Shown here: piece after piece, positions 7,292-16,473 of the stretch
Position numbering within the stretch: position 1 is the first letter of the stretch
How the letters are laid out: each line of letters begins with the position of its first letter
Assembly (NCBI RefSeq): GCF_014697355.1
Contig: NZ_JACJRQ010000057.1
Span: forward strand, 1-45,340
Origin: Nostoc calcicola FACHB-3891
GTDB taxonomy: Bacteria; Cyanobacteriota; Cyanobacteriia; Cyanobacteriales; Nostocaceae
Direction: 5' to 3'
Length of the DNA: 45,340 bases
Made by a program: the position numbers and the translations under genes
The notes under the pieces: model-generated
The model's input: only the letters and a program-made list of their open reading frames with translations
What the model was told of the DNA's origin: nothing
The model's database searches: none

Positions 7292-7645
7292 CTAGCAAGG
7301 AACCAACTCTTCCTCACCCTTGGGATGGGTTTCATCTTCATCCATTTCATCAATGGAAAGATGCTCTTGACCAACTACTCCTGGTTGATTGCCCAAATGA
7401 ACCAGTTCCCCATCACGTAAGACTAGTGAGCTATCACAAGTTGGGCATGAATAAACTCTATGAGTCCGCCCATAAGATGAAGCTTCCACTTCATCAACTA
7501 ATTCTGAATTAGACAGGTAAAAAACGAGGGCACGTTCGGCAAGTTCTGACATATGTTGGCAGTCAACTGCTGAACGAATCTTCAGTTTTCTGTGCAACTC
7601 TGGCGATAAATACAAAGTGACCTTTTGCTTAGTTTGCGTTTGCAT
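7292..7645 (-). CDS. Small RHH-type protein with CPxC knuckle
   Basis: This 117-residue protein opens with a segment that looks like a ribbon-helix-helix DNA-binding unit (QKVTLYLSPELHRKLKIRSAVDCQHMSELAERALVFYL, about 7-46). A CPTC pair follows at 68-71 in a sequence resembling half a zinc ribbon, then an acidic tail (DEMDEDETHPKGEEE). The C-terminus ends in Cys. It is first in a minus-strand series with ycf46 and ycf35 and may regulate them; that role is inferred from position only. The start is the ATG at 7645. Confidence 0.7.
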   Translation of the reverse strand: MQTQTKQKVTLYLSPELHRKLKIRSAVDCQHMSELAERALVFYLSNSELVDEVEASSYGRTHRVYSCPTCDSSLVLRDGELVHLGNQPGVVGQEHLSIDEMDEDETHPKGEEELVPC

Positions 7646-8211
7646 ATAACTCTTTAACGGTCTTACCCGGGTATGTATATCAAGTTATCGGTTCTTTTAT
7701 TGGTTGTCAAGACGGTAAAACGTTTTGACGGCAGTTTTGTTACATTTGTTTATATTTGGAGTTAAAATGCTGTTGATAACTAGCCATGTTCAGATTTTTC
7801 CGGCAACGAGAACTAGTTACGAAGCAATGATTGACTGACTGGGCTTATTTTTTAATCACTTGGAGCCTTAGCGGATTAAAGTTGAACATCTTTCCAGTTG
7901 TAAACAACTGATATCCACAGGAGACAATACTTGTCGGGTTTTGGGGAAAAGGGGAAGGTGGGGTCCCCTCTGGGGATAAGGGGCGGGGGAAAGGGGAAAG
8001 AAAAAACCTTTAACCTTTACCCTTTAACCTTTACCCAAAACCAAATTCCGAGTTGAAAATGCACAAAGCGAGCAGTATTGCCACAGGAGATGCCAAGTTT
8101 ATTCAGCAGTTTCTCAATTTGGTAACAATAACTCGTAAATTGGCGAAGGTATTGATTTGAGTTTCTGGTATTTCTATAAAATCAGTGACTTTGGCAAAAT
8201 GCGTGATGTAA
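7646..8211. other. 566-bp divergent intergenic region
   Basis: It holds the minus-strand promoter at 7682-7710 and, from about 7935 to 8045, a purine-rich repeat tract (ggggaaaaggggaagg, then aacctttaaccctttaccc). No convincing gene or structured RNA was seen. Confidence 0.6.
7682..7710 (-). promoter_or_regulatory. Sigma70-type promoter for the RHH-ycf46-ycf35 series
   Basis: On the minus strand TTGACA (7710-7705) and TAACTT (7687-7682) are separated by 17 bp, about 40 bp upstream of the ATG at 7645. A palindrome ACCCGGGT lies at about 7665-7672, between the promoter and the gene. Confidence 0.5.
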
Positions 8212-8742
8212 ATGGCTACTGCTAATAAAACCTGTAGTTTGGAGCGAAGAATTTATCGCTTTGCCGCCAGCGTTAGCTCTTTGGCTGCCCTGTTAATAAT
8301 CCTGTGGGGTTGTGCTGGGACTGATTTTAACGCCCAAGCGATCGCCTGGAAAACTTATAGCAACTCCCGTTATGGTTTTGAGTTTCCATATCCTAGTAAC
8401 TGGACTTCTTTAGCAGCCCCAGAAAACAACGATGGAATTACGTTTATTTCACCACAGAATAACTCAGTGAAAATTCGTGGGTGGGCAAGTCAACAGCTAC
8501 CAAATTCGATTCTCAAAGATCGGGAGCCTGGAAAAAAGATACAACCAAACTTTCAAACTGCCCAAGGAATATCCGGGGTACTGGTTGTAGAAGCTGACCA
8601 ACAAGTAGCTTCAATCACACTGACACTAACTCAGAATCAAGTGAAATACTACTGGCAGGGACAAAGCAACAGCCAAGAATTTCCAGATTACTACCCCTTG
8701 TTTTATTACATTGCCCAGCAGTATCGAATTCCAAAGTCCTAA
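8212..8742 (+). CDS. Predicted lipoprotein, function unknown
   Basis: The 176-residue protein has an N-terminal basic stretch, a hydrophobic helix and a lipobox ending LWGC at Cys34, which predicts lipid anchoring after signal peptidase II cleavage. The mature part begins with AIAWKTYSNSRYGFEFPYPSNWTSL, reminiscent of the opening of PsbP-like folds (YGFxFxYPxxW), but I cannot assign it firmly. It stands alone between two repeat-rich spacers. Confidence 0.7.
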   Translation: MATANKTCSLERRIYRFAASVSSLAALLIILWGCAGTDFNAQAIAWKTYSNSRYGFEFPYPSNWTSLAAPENNDGITFISPQNNSVKIRGWASQQLPNSILKDREPGKKIQPNFQTAQGISGVLVVEADQQVASITLTLTQNQVKYYWQGQSNSQEFPDYYPLFYYIAQQYRIPKS

Positions 8743-8925
8743 GTTATGGGGTATGGGGAGATGAGGACATAGCTTCGCTAAGGGTAAAGGTTAAAAGGTT
8801 AAAGGGAAAAGGGAAAAGGAATAAATTTAATCTTTCTCTTTCCCCCTTACCCCTTTCCCTTTCCCCTTTGCCCTTGCCCCTTCCCCAATGCCCAATACCC
8901 AAAATCTACATCTCTCTCAGAATGA
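8743..8925. repeat. Low-complexity intergenic repeats
   Basis: Tandem variants of aaaggttaaa/gggaaaagg and their complement ctttccccttacccc form an imperfect inverted arrangement upstream of sqdB. Confidence 0.7.
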
Positions 8926-8985
8926 TGATTGAGAGGGGACACAAACCTGATAGATTTAGCTATCAGCGAGTAAAAACTGGTGAAG

Positions 8986-10140
8986 ATGAAAGTCCTGGTT
9001 ATTGGTGGCGATGGGTATTGCGGTTGGGCAACTGCTCTTTACCTTTCCAATCGAGGTTATGAAGTTGGAATTTTAGATAGTTTGGTGCGGCGGCACTGGG
9101 ATAATGAGCTCGGTGTTGAAACTCTGACGCCGATCGCACTTATTCAGCAACGCCTCCAGCGCTGGCAAGATTTAACTGGTAAATCTATCGACCTGTTTAT
9201 CGGCGATATTACTAATTACGAGTTCCTCAACAAAGCATTACATCAATTTCAGCCAAATGCTATAGTGCATTTTGGCGAACAGCGCTCGGCTCCATTCTCG
9301 ATGATTGACCGAGAACATGCAGTTGTCACCCAGGTAAATAACGTAGTTGGTACGTTGAACTTACTGTATGCCATGCGGGAAGATTTCCCAGATTGTCATT
9401 TAGTGAAGCTGGGGACGATGGGTGAATACGGTACGCCCAACATCGATATCGAAGAAGGGTATATCACCATTGAACACAATGGACGCAAGGATACACTACC
9501 TTATCCCAAGCAACCTGGTTCGATGTACCATTTAAGCAAAGTCCATGATAGCCATAACATCCACTTTGCTTGCAGAATTTGGGGATTGCGGGCAACGGAT
9601 TTAAATCAGGGTGTGGTTTACGGCGTCTTAACCGAAGAAACGGGGATGGACGAGTTATTGATTAATCGGCTGGATTATGATGGCGTGTTTGGTACAGCAC
9701 TAAACCGTTTTTGTATTCAAGCAGCCATTGGACATCCGTTAACTGTCTACGGTAAAGGTGGACAAACTCGCGGATTTTTGGATATTCGGGATACAGTAAG
9801 ATGTGTGGAATTGGCGATCGCTAACCCTGCCGAACCTGGTGAATTCCGCGTATTTAACCAATTTACCGAACAATTCAGCGTTGGCGATTTAGCACTACTG
9901 GTGAAAAAAGCTGGGAATGCAATGGGATTGAATGTAGAAATCAATCACCTAGATAATCCCAGAGTTGAAAAAGAAGAACATTACTTCAACGCTAAAAACA
10001 CCAAATTGCTAGATTTAGGTTTACACCCGCATTTTCTTTCTGATTCTTTGCTTGATTCTCTGTTAAACTTTGCGATCAAGTATCAGAAACGAGTTGATAA
10101 AAAACAAATTCTGCCTAAAGTCTCTTGGCACAGAAATTAA
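8986..10140 (+). CDS. sqdB: SqdB, UDP-sulfoquinovose synthase
   Basis: SqdB converts UDP-glucose and sulfite to UDP-sulfoquinovose, the head-group donor for the thylakoid sulfolipid SQDG. The protein is an extended short-chain dehydrogenase/reductase: NAD-binding VLVIGGDGYCGW at the N-terminus, RRHWDNELGVETLTPI (a SqdB hallmark), LGTMGEYGTPNIDI and the catalytic Tyr/Lys in SMYHLSKVHD. ATG 8986 gives the expected MKVLVIGGDG start with 384 residues; an in-frame GTG two codons upstream is possible. The next genes are DUF4291 (12 bp downstream) and sqdX. Confidence 0.96.
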   Translation: MKVLVIGGDGYCGWATALYLSNRGYEVGILDSLVRRHWDNELGVETLTPIALIQQRLQRWQDLTGKSIDLFIGDITNYEFLNKALHQFQPNAIVHFGEQRSAPFSMIDREHAVVTQVNNVVGTLNLLYAMREDFPDCHLVKLGTMGEYGTPNIDIEEGYITIEHNGRKDTLPYPKQPGSMYHLSKVHDSHNIHFACRIWGLRATDLNQGVVYGVLTEETGMDELLINRLDYDGVFGTALNRFCIQAAIGHPLTVYGKGGQTRGFLDIRDTVRCVELAIANPAEPGEFRVFNQFTEQFSVGDLALLVKKAGNAMGLNVEINHLDNPRVEKEEHYFNAKNTKLLDLGLHPHFLSDSLLDSLLNFAIKYQKRVDKKQILPKVSWHRN

Positions 10141-10152
10141 AGTTGACCCTGC

Positions 10153-10797
10153 GTGCGGCTGATAACAGAACCTTATTTAACTCAAGTCAATAACTGGCCG
10201 AAAACTGGTCGTCATATCCTAGCACAATATGACGACCAGTTAATTGTTGTTTATCAAGCCTATCGTCCAGCTATTGGTGACTTCGCCGCCACCTACGGTT
10301 ATTTTGGTGGTGAGTTCAGTTTTGAGCGCATGAGTTGGATCAAACCTAACTTCCTCTGGATGATGTATCGTTCTGGATGGGGTACAAAAACTAGGCAAGA
10401 GGTAGTGTTAGCTATTTGGATTAAGCGTTCAGCTTTTGATGAAATTTTAAAGGCGGCTGTTCATTCCAGCTTTGTTCCAGAAATTTATCCCAACACAAGT
10501 GCTTGGCAAACAGCGCTAAAGCACTCACAAGTTCGCTTGCAATGGGACCCAGACCATCACCCATCGGGGACAAAATTAGAACGACGCGCTATTCAGTTAG
10601 GGTTACGCTCTCAAATGCTAGCTGCTTACGCCAAAGATTGGATTTTAAACATTGAGAACATCTCGGATTTTGTACAAAAGCAGCGCCAAAACATTAAATC
10701 TGACTGTACACAATTGATTACACCACGGGAGACAGTTTACTCTGTCCTTGATATCGAAACGCAAAAAAAGCTGGGATTATCTGCCTGGACTGAATAG
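10153..10797 (+). CDS. DUF4291 family protein
   Basis: This 214-residue protein starts with GTG 12 bp after sqdB. Family features are YQAYRPAIGDFAATYGYFGGEFSFERMSWIKPNFLWMMYRSGW near 35-76 and QWDPDHHPSGTKLERRAIQLGLR near 130-155. DUF4291 is widespread in bacteria and has no established function that I know. There is no signal peptide or membrane helix, so it is cytoplasmic. Its place between sqdB and sqdX, with gaps of 12 and 6 bp, means it is co-transcribed with sulfolipid synthesis here. Confidence 0.85.
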   Translation: MRLITEPYLTQVNNWPKTGRHILAQYDDQLIVVYQAYRPAIGDFAATYGYFGGEFSFERMSWIKPNFLWMMYRSGWGTKTRQEVVLAIWIKRSAFDEILKAAVHSSFVPEIYPNTSAWQTALKHSQVRLQWDPDHHPSGTKLERRAIQLGLRSQMLAAYAKDWILNIENISDFVQKQRQNIKSDCTQLITPRETVYSVLDIETQKKLGLSAWTE

Positions 10798-10803
10798 TTT
10801 TTT

Positions 10804-11925
10804 ATGAGAATTGCCCTGTTCACCGAAACCTTTTTGCCCAAGGTTGACGGCATTGTAACGCGCCTGCGCCACACCGTTGACCATCTACAACGCAATGGTA
10901 ATCAAGTGCTGGTGATTGCCCCTGATGGAGGCATAACAGAACACAAAGGCGCTAAAGTTTACGGCATTACTGGCTTTCCTCTGCCATTGTATCCAGAATT
11001 AAAAATGGCACTTCCCCGCCCAGCCATTGGTTACGCCTTAGAAGAGTTTCAGCCAGATATTATTCATGTCGTGAATCCAGCAGTTTTGGGTTTATCTGGC
11101 ATATTTTATAGCAAATTCCTCAAAATACCCTTAGTAGCGTCTTATCATACGCATTTACCCCAGTATCTCCAACATTACGGCTTGGGAATGCTCGAAGGGC
11201 TGCTTTGGGAACTGCTTAAAGGCGCTCATAATCAAGCAGCTTTGAATCTGTGTACCTCTACAGCTATGATGGAGGAACTGTCAGCACACGGTATAGAACG
11301 GGTAGATTTATGGCAGCGTGGGGTGGATACGGAATTATTTCATCCCGATTTAGCTAGTGTAGAAATGCGATCGCGTCTATCGCAAAATCATCCAGAAACC
11401 CCCTTACTACTTTACGTTGGGCGTCTTTCCGCTGAGAAAGAAATTGAGCGCATCAAACCAATTTTAGAAGCAATTCCCGAAGCGCGATTGGCATTGGTTG
11501 GGGACGGGCCGCACCGTCAAGCACTGGAAAAACACTTTGCCGGGACAAACACCAATTTTGTAGGGTATCTCATGGGGCAAGAGTTAGGTTCTGCTTTTGC
11601 TAGCGCTGACGCCTTTATTTTTCCTTCCCGAACCGAAACATTAGGCTTAGTATTACTAGAAGCAATGGCAGCTGGTTGTCCAGTAGTAGCAGCCCGTTCT
11701 GGAGGAATTCCTGATATTGTGACAGATGGGGTAAATGGATATCTTTTTGAACCAACAGCAGATGTTCAAGGGGCGTTAGCTGCTACTATCCGCCTTTTAG
11801 AACAGAAACAACAGCGAGACATCATCCGTCAAAATGCTCGCCTGGAAGCAGAAAGTTGGGGTTGGGCAGCTGCCACTTCCCAGTTACAAAATTACTATCA
11901 AAAGATGATATCTTCTCAACAATAG
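10804..11925 (+). CDS. sqdX: SqdX, sulfoquinovosyl diacylglycerol synthase
   Basis: SqdX transfers sulfoquinovose from the UDP-sugar made by SqdB to diacylglycerol at the thylakoid-forming membrane. The 373-residue protein is a GT4-family GT-B glycosyltransferase: N-terminal RIALFTETFLPKVDGIVTRL, ASYHTHLPQYLQHYG, DLWQRGVDTELFHP, LLYVGRLSAEKEI and the C-terminal E-x7-E site TETLGLVLLEAMAAGCPVVA. Length and motifs match cyanobacterial SqdX. It is the third gene in the sqdB-DUF4291-sqdX run, and a repeat-rich spacer follows. Confidence 0.95.
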   Translation: MRIALFTETFLPKVDGIVTRLRHTVDHLQRNGNQVLVIAPDGGITEHKGAKVYGITGFPLPLYPELKMALPRPAIGYALEEFQPDIIHVVNPAVLGLSGIFYSKFLKIPLVASYHTHLPQYLQHYGLGMLEGLLWELLKGAHNQAALNLCTSTAMMEELSAHGIERVDLWQRGVDTELFHPDLASVEMRSRLSQNHPETPLLLYVGRLSAEKEIERIKPILEAIPEARLALVGDGPHRQALEKHFAGTNTNFVGYLMGQELGSAFASADAFIFPSRTETLGLVLLEAMAAGCPVVAARSGGIPDIVTDGVNGYLFEPTADVQGALAATIRLLEQKQQRDIIRQNARLEAESWGWAAATSQLQNYYQKMISSQQ

Positions 11926-11929
11926 GGAT

Positions 11930-12105
11930 TGGGGGGGTAGGGGAGATGAGGGAGATGAGGGGGATGAGGGAGATGAGGGAGATGAACAGGCAGGGGGCAG
12001 GGAGCTCTTAGCAGAGGTAAGAATTCCTAACTCCTAACTCCTAACTCCTAATGCCCCATACCCAAAATCTAAAATCTAAAATCTAAAATCTAAAATCTAA
12101 AATTC
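11930..12105. repeat. Three adjacent short tandem repeats
   Basis: In order: gggagatga units (to about 11985), taactcctaac units (about 12020-12050) and aaaatctaaa units (12063-12102). The same three families recur around the window, and the first also appears inside the histidine kinase gene. Confidence 0.85.
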
Positions 12106-12107
12106 CC

Positions 12108-14726
12108 ATGACACTCCCCAACCCTGGCAGCGTCTTGGCTACATTAACTGAACTGACTCAAGTTAATCGTACTCACGCCCTACTGCGTCGCGTTAAAGAT
12201 TTATCTGTTAATGAATTTGTTTGCTTACTCGACTTTATAACGGCTGAATTTCAGCAATTTCTGAGAGCCATTGAACTAATTAATAATGAAGCTCTAGAAA
12301 CTATGTTGGAAAAAGTCCTAGAAGCTATTACACTCAAAATCGGTCAAATTCTCCAAGCAGAACACACAGCTATTTTTTTAGTTGACCATGACAAAGGCCA
12401 ACTTTGGTCAAAAGTTCCCCAAGATAATACTCAAAAATTCTTAGAAATTCGTACTCCCATTACAGTCGGCATCCCCGGTCATGTTGCTAGTACAGGCCAA
12501 TATCTAAATATATCTGAAACTTATACTCACCCTCTATTTAGCCCAGAACTGGAAAAACAAATGGGCTACAAAATTCACAATATTTTATGTATGCCGGTCA
12601 TTAGTAGCAAAAACAAAACTGTGGCGGTAGTGCAACTGGCTAATAAAACCGGGAATATTCCATTTAATTATGATGATGAAGAGCGTTTTCGAGATTTCGC
12701 AGCTTCTATTGGAATTATCCTGGAAAGCTGCCAATCTTTTTATGTCGCTGCTCGCAATCAAAGAGGTGCAACGGCTTTGCTGCGGGCAACTCAAACATTA
12801 GGGCAAAGTCTGGATTTAGAAGCTACTTTGCAAATAGTCATGGAGCAAGCTCGAATTTTAATGCAAGCAGACCGCAGTACGCTGTTTTTATATCGTAAAG
12901 AAATGAGCGAATTATGGACGAAAGTAGCAGCGGCCGATGGAACAAATTTAATAGAAATTCGCATTCCTGCTAACCGTGGCATTGCTGGTTATGTAGCTTC
13001 TACAGGTGAAGCCCTAAATATTCCTGATGCTTACAAAGACCCACGTTTTGACCCAACTACAGATCGAAAAACCGGGTACGTAACTCGCAATATTTTGTGT
13101 TTGCCAGTCTTTAATTCGGCAAATGAATTGATTGGCGTAACGCAATTAATTAATAAGCAACAAAGCAGTTTTACTGCCTCCGATGAAGAGTTTATGCGGG
13201 CTTTTAATATTCAAGCAGGAATTGCTTTAGAAAATGCTCGGTTGTTTGAAAATGTGCTGTTAGAAAAGCAGTATCAGAAAGACATTTTGCAAAGTCTTTC
13301 TGATGCTGTAATTTCTACAGATATGGCAGGAAAAATCGTCACAATTAATGATGCAGCATTAGAATTACTGGGTTGTCCCATCGGAGATGCTAGTACCAAA
13401 AGCAACAAACTTTTGTGGGAACAAAATTTGATTGGTCGCCGAGTTTGGGAAGTTGTACCGATTGAAAATCTGCAAATGCGGCTAGAAGATAGTTTAAAAA
13501 CTGGAGCTAAACATTATGTACCAGAGCAAAGTTTGATAGTGGGACTGTATCAAGTTACGAGTGCTGTTAGCGATAGCGGGGCGTTGAGCCAGTGCCCAGT
13601 TTTGAGTTTTATTCAGGAATCGGTATCCAAAACTCAGTACTTAAGTTTAGCAGTGCGCGATCGCCATAATCCCGATATTTTTATTCCTTGGAATCAACCC
13701 CTAACCCCCAAATCTAAGTTTCTCACAACCGATCGCGTGCAAATATTAGAACGCAGTATCAATCTCACTGTTAATCCCTTGACTAACCCAGAAGGTGGTG
13801 TCCGCGGTGGTTTGGTGGTGTTGGAAGACATTAGTCAGGAAAAACGGATGAAAACTACCATGTCCCGCTACCTGACGCCCCATGTCGCCGAACAGGTTAT
13901 GGCTTTGGGGGAAGATGGCTTAATGGTGGGTGAACGCAAGGAAGTAACCATCTTGTTTTCTGATATCCGAGGCTACACTACACTCACGGAAAATCTCGGT
14001 GCAGCTGAGGTGGTATCGCTGCTGAATCAGTATTTTGAAACAATGGTAGAAGCAGTTTTTAACTACGAAGGCACTCTCGATAAATTTATTGGCGATGCTT
14101 TAATGGCCGTATTTGGTGCGCCGCTACCACTTACAGAAAATCATGCTTGGAGGGCTGTACAATCGGCATTGGATATGCGACACCGCTTAGAGGAATTTAA
14201 CCAGCGGCGAATTATCCAGGCGCAGCCACAAATTCATATTGGCATTGGTATTAGTTCTGGGGAAGTGGTTTCGGGTAATATTGGTTCTCGCAAGCGCATG
14301 GATTACACCGTAATTGGTGACGGTGTAAATTTGAGTTCGCGCTTAGAAGGAGTAACTAAGGAATACGGTTGTGATATTCTTTTAAGTGAATTTACTTACC
14401 AACTTTGCAGCGATCGCATTTGGGTGCGCCAGTTAGATAGAATTCGAGTCAAAGGGAAACACCAAGCAGTCAATATCTACGAGTTAGTTGGCGATCGCAG
14501 TACTTATTTGGATGCCAACACTCAAGAGTTTTTGTTTCACTATCATACTGGACGCTCAGCTTATTTATCGCGTAACTTTTCGCAAGCGATCGCTTGTTTT
14601 GAAGCCGCTAAACGCATCAAACCTAAAGACCAAGCTGTCAATATCCACCTAGAACGCGCTTGTAATTACCAAGAAACCCCGCCTCCAGAATCCTGGGATG
14701 GTGTTTGGACAATGCTTACTAAGTAA
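12108..14726 (+). CDS. cyaB1: CyaB1-type GAF-GAF-PAS class III adenylate cyclase
   Basis: The 872-residue enzyme makes cAMP from ATP. Domain order: N-terminal region (1-55), GAF-A (about 60-205), GAF-B (about 230-380), PAS-like region (about 390-570), class III catalytic domain (about 600-790) and a TPR-like C-terminus (about 805-855). Metal ligands are Asp619 in FSDIRG and Asp663 in DKFIGDALMAVFG. The purine-recognition pair is Lys659 and Thr734 (in DYTVIGD), a Lys/Thr pair typical of adenylate rather than guanylate cyclases. By memory Anabaena CyaB1 has 859 residues with K646/T721, a constant offset of 13. In CyaB1 and CyaB2 the GAF domains bind cAMP and activate the enzyme, so positive feedback is likely. 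CyaB2 orthology cannot be excluded. Confidence 0.9.
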   Translation: MTLPNPGSVLATLTELTQVNRTHALLRRVKDLSVNEFVCLLDFITAEFQQFLRAIELINNEALETMLEKVLEAITLKIGQILQAEHTAIFLVDHDKGQLWSKVPQDNTQKFLEIRTPITVGIPGHVASTGQYLNISETYTHPLFSPELEKQMGYKIHNILCMPVISSKNKTVAVVQLANKTGNIPFNYDDEERFRDFAASIGIILESCQSFYVAARNQRGATALLRATQTLGQSLDLEATLQIVMEQARILMQADRSTLFLYRKEMSELWTKVAAADGTNLIEIRIPANRGIAGYVASTGEALNIPDAYKDPRFDPTTDRKTGYVTRNILCLPVFNSANELIGVTQLINKQQSSFTASDEEFMRAFNIQAGIALENARLFENVLLEKQYQKDILQSLSDAVISTDMAGKIVTINDAALELLGCPIGDASTKSNKLLWEQNLIGRRVWEVVPIENLQMRLEDSLKTGAKHYVPEQSLIVGLYQVTSAVSDSGALSQCPVLSFIQESVSKTQYLSLAVRDRHNPDIFIPWNQPLTPKSKFLTTDRVQILERSINLTVNPLTNPEGGVRGGLVVLEDISQEKRMKTTMSRYLTPHVAEQVMALGEDGLMVGERKEVTILFSDIRGYTTLTENLGAAEVVSLLNQYFETMVEAVFNYEGTLDKFIGDALMAVFGAPLPLTENHAWRAVQSALDMRHRLEEFNQRRIIQAQPQIHIGIGISSGEVVSGNIGSRKRMDYTVIGDGVNLSSRLEGVTKEYGCDILLSEFTYQLCSDRIWVRQLDRIRVKGKHQAVNIYELVGDRSTYLDANTQEFLFHYHTGRSAYLSRNFSQAIACFEAAKRIKPKDQAVNIHLERACNYQETPPPESWDGVWTMLTK

Positions 14727-14882
14727 TAGTCATTGGGCATTGGGCATTGGGAAGAAGCAGGGGGGCAGGGGGCGGGGGGCAGAGGGGAAGATTTTCTCCC
14801 CTGCTCCCTGCTAAGATCTCCCCTGCCTCCTCATCTCCCCATCTCCCCATCTCCCCATCTCCCTCATCTCCCTCATCCCCTT
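14727..14882. repeat. G-rich and C-rich low-complexity repeats
   Basis: Units of cattgggcattggg, gggggcagggggcgggg, and then catctccc/catctccctcatc, the complement of the gggagatga family. A Pro/Ser-rich frame across it is repeat translation, not a gene. Confidence 0.8.
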
Positions 14883-15158
14883 TCAACCTTGAGCCTCTCC
14901 CTGGTCATCTAGAAATGGATCTTCACCGATTCTCAGTTCTTTTTTTGAGCGTTTCAACTGTTTCCATAAATCTTTTATTTGGTCGTAAGCTTCATCAGGA
15001 GGCAGTTTTCCACCTGTTTCCAAGTTGCAAATATAGCTTACTTTTTGGGCAAATTCCTGTAAATTCGCATTAAAAACCAAGTTTTCTGGCTTTACTTGAC
15101 CGTAGTAGCGGCCACGAGGATAGATAAAGTCATCCTTATTCACTATTTTTCTCTCCAT
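14883..15158 (-). CDS. Conserved cyanobacterial protein of unknown function
   Basis: This 91-residue protein opens with MERKIVNKDDFIYPRGRYYGQVKPENLVFNANLQEFAQKV and continues YICNLETGGKLPPDEAYDQIKDLWKQLKRSKKEL. I recall near-identical short proteins in many cyanobacteria (possibly DUF7219). It is soluble, charged, and probably helical in the second half. It has a long AT-rich upstream region of its own and no operon partner. Confidence 0.75.
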   Translation of the reverse strand: MERKIVNKDDFIYPRGRYYGQVKPENLVFNANLQEFAQKVSYICNLETGGKLPPDEAYDQIKDLWKQLKRSKKELRIGEDPFLDDQGEAQG

Positions 15159-15888
15159 TTATTAAATTCCCCTTTTGTTTGAATCTTGAAAGCTGAGTCA
15201 CCAGCTACCCCGAATCTTTCTGCTGTCAGACTAGGGCAATTGAATCATTTAACTCCGTTGTCAACCTTGATGCGGGAGTTGGTCTATTCAAGTATTGAAG
15301 CTAGAGGATAAAGCTTGAAATACTTTCACCGTAAACTTTACAAACAAAGTCCCTACTAAAGTGACTAGAGAGAATATTTAATTTTCCTCCCAATTGTCAA
15401 TTTATCTCATCTTAATTTATGAAATTCGGATTGTAATTAACTTCACTAAAAACCCTTATTCGGCAAGTATTAATATATACTCTTCTTTAAGAAAATTTTA
15501 TTTGCAAAAATAATTACAAGTAAACTTTAAATCAATAAATTACACATCAAAAACTTACTATCTAGTAGATATAATTGTCTTCTGTTAAAAGTTAGAGATC
15601 GAGTTCTGAATCTTTAGTAATCTGCTCCTGGTTGCTAACCATTGACCCAAAAACCAGACTCTTACAACTATTTTCACGTTTATGATAGACCAGGATTCAG
15701 TCTAGGGAGTGAGGAGTGATTCAATTTTAGATTTTAGATTTTTTGTTCAATCCAAAATCCAAGTTTCGCTCTAAGCGGATCTTTGGTGCTTTTAAACTCC
15801 TCAAAGCAGCCTTGGCAGACTACTAATTCCCAATCCCTAATCCCTAGTCCCCGATCGCCAGTCACCAATGGCTAATGGTTAGTAACTA
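15159..15888. other. 730-bp AT-rich intergenic region
   Basis: It contains the presumed promoter and leader of the minus-strand gene ending at 14883. A nested imperfect stem lies at about 15289-15325 (AAGTATT...AATACTT enclosing AAGCT...AGCTT), and attttagattttagatt repeats at about 15722-15745. No reading frame or recognisable RNA was found. Confidence 0.55.
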
Positions 15889-15930
15889 AAGTTGACAACT
15901 CTCTGGCGTAGAACGGCAGAGATTCTTCCT
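15889..15930 (-). mobile_element. Probable right-end hairpin of the IS605-type remnant
   Basis: Downstream of the tnpB remnant on the minus strand, CTCTGCCG and CGCCAGAG form a short imperfect stem-loop followed by TTGTCAAC. Subterminal hairpins of this kind mark the ends of IS200/IS605 elements. The exact boundary is not determinable from one copy. Confidence 0.45.
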
Positions 15931-16473
15931 TCATCCAACATTGCCTCTAAAAGCAGTGCCTTTAGACGGTCTTACACGCTGTCCAGAAGCAGTAGCGAGA
16001 TGCCCTCCCGCCACGCCAGTTGCTCTACGACGGAGACCCTCAAGACCGCACTGGCTCAAAATTCGTAAACCCTCATCTCTGATATTCATAGCAGCGTTAA
16101 TACCTCTGTCATGTATCGTTTGACATTTGGGACATTGCCAACTACGAATATCTAAACTCAGATTATCACTCTTGTGTAAGCAGTTACTACAAGTCTTGGA
16201 GCTTGGGAAAAACCTGTCTACTTCGATGTAGATTTTTCCATCCCATTCCAACTTGTACTTTAACATGATGCAGAACTGACCACAACCAGCATCACTAATT
16301 GCCAAAGCTAGTCTCTGGTTTCTGACCATGTTCCTAACTGCCAGATTTTCTATTACTATGACTTGGTTTTCGTCAACTAATTTACGACTTAGTTTGTGCA
16401 GAAAATCTTCACGATATCTAGTAATTTTTGCATGAACTTTAGCAACTTTAATCCTTGCTTGATTAAAGCTGTC
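15931..16473 (-). pseudogene. tnpB: TnpB (IS200/IS605 family), 5'-truncated remnant
   Basis: An open frame without a usable start runs from about 16473: ARIKVAKVHAKITRYREDFLHKLSRKLV, then ENQVIVIENLAV (RuvC-II Glu), the zinc knuckle CSNC...CPKC, and HDRGINAAMNI. Full TnpB proteins have about 380-400 residues, and the N-terminal half with the first RuvC Asp is absent. The third RuvC motif is normally HDRDxNAA; here the catalytic Asp is Gly. Both defects make an active RNA-guided nuclease impossible. A GGGTTT-tt-AAACCC stem at about 16485-16498 may be the other element end. The remnant lies directly upstream of purC. Confidence 0.85.

Noticed and set aside
11935..11990. Possible CRISPR array in the gggagatga tract
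   Set aside because: The units are 9-bp direct repeats without spacers; no 25-37-bp repeat with unique spacers occurs anywhere in the window, despite the nearby CRISPR-associated genes.
14747..15073. Pro/Ser-rich 108-codon plus-strand frame
   Set aside because: Its first half is translated repeats and its second half is antisense to the conserved 91-residue minus-strand gene.
15931..16473. TnpB remnant as a domesticated nuclease-dead TnpB-like repressor
   Set aside because: It has lost the N-terminal half and has no start codon for the longer frame, so it is more simply a decaying insertion-sequence scar.
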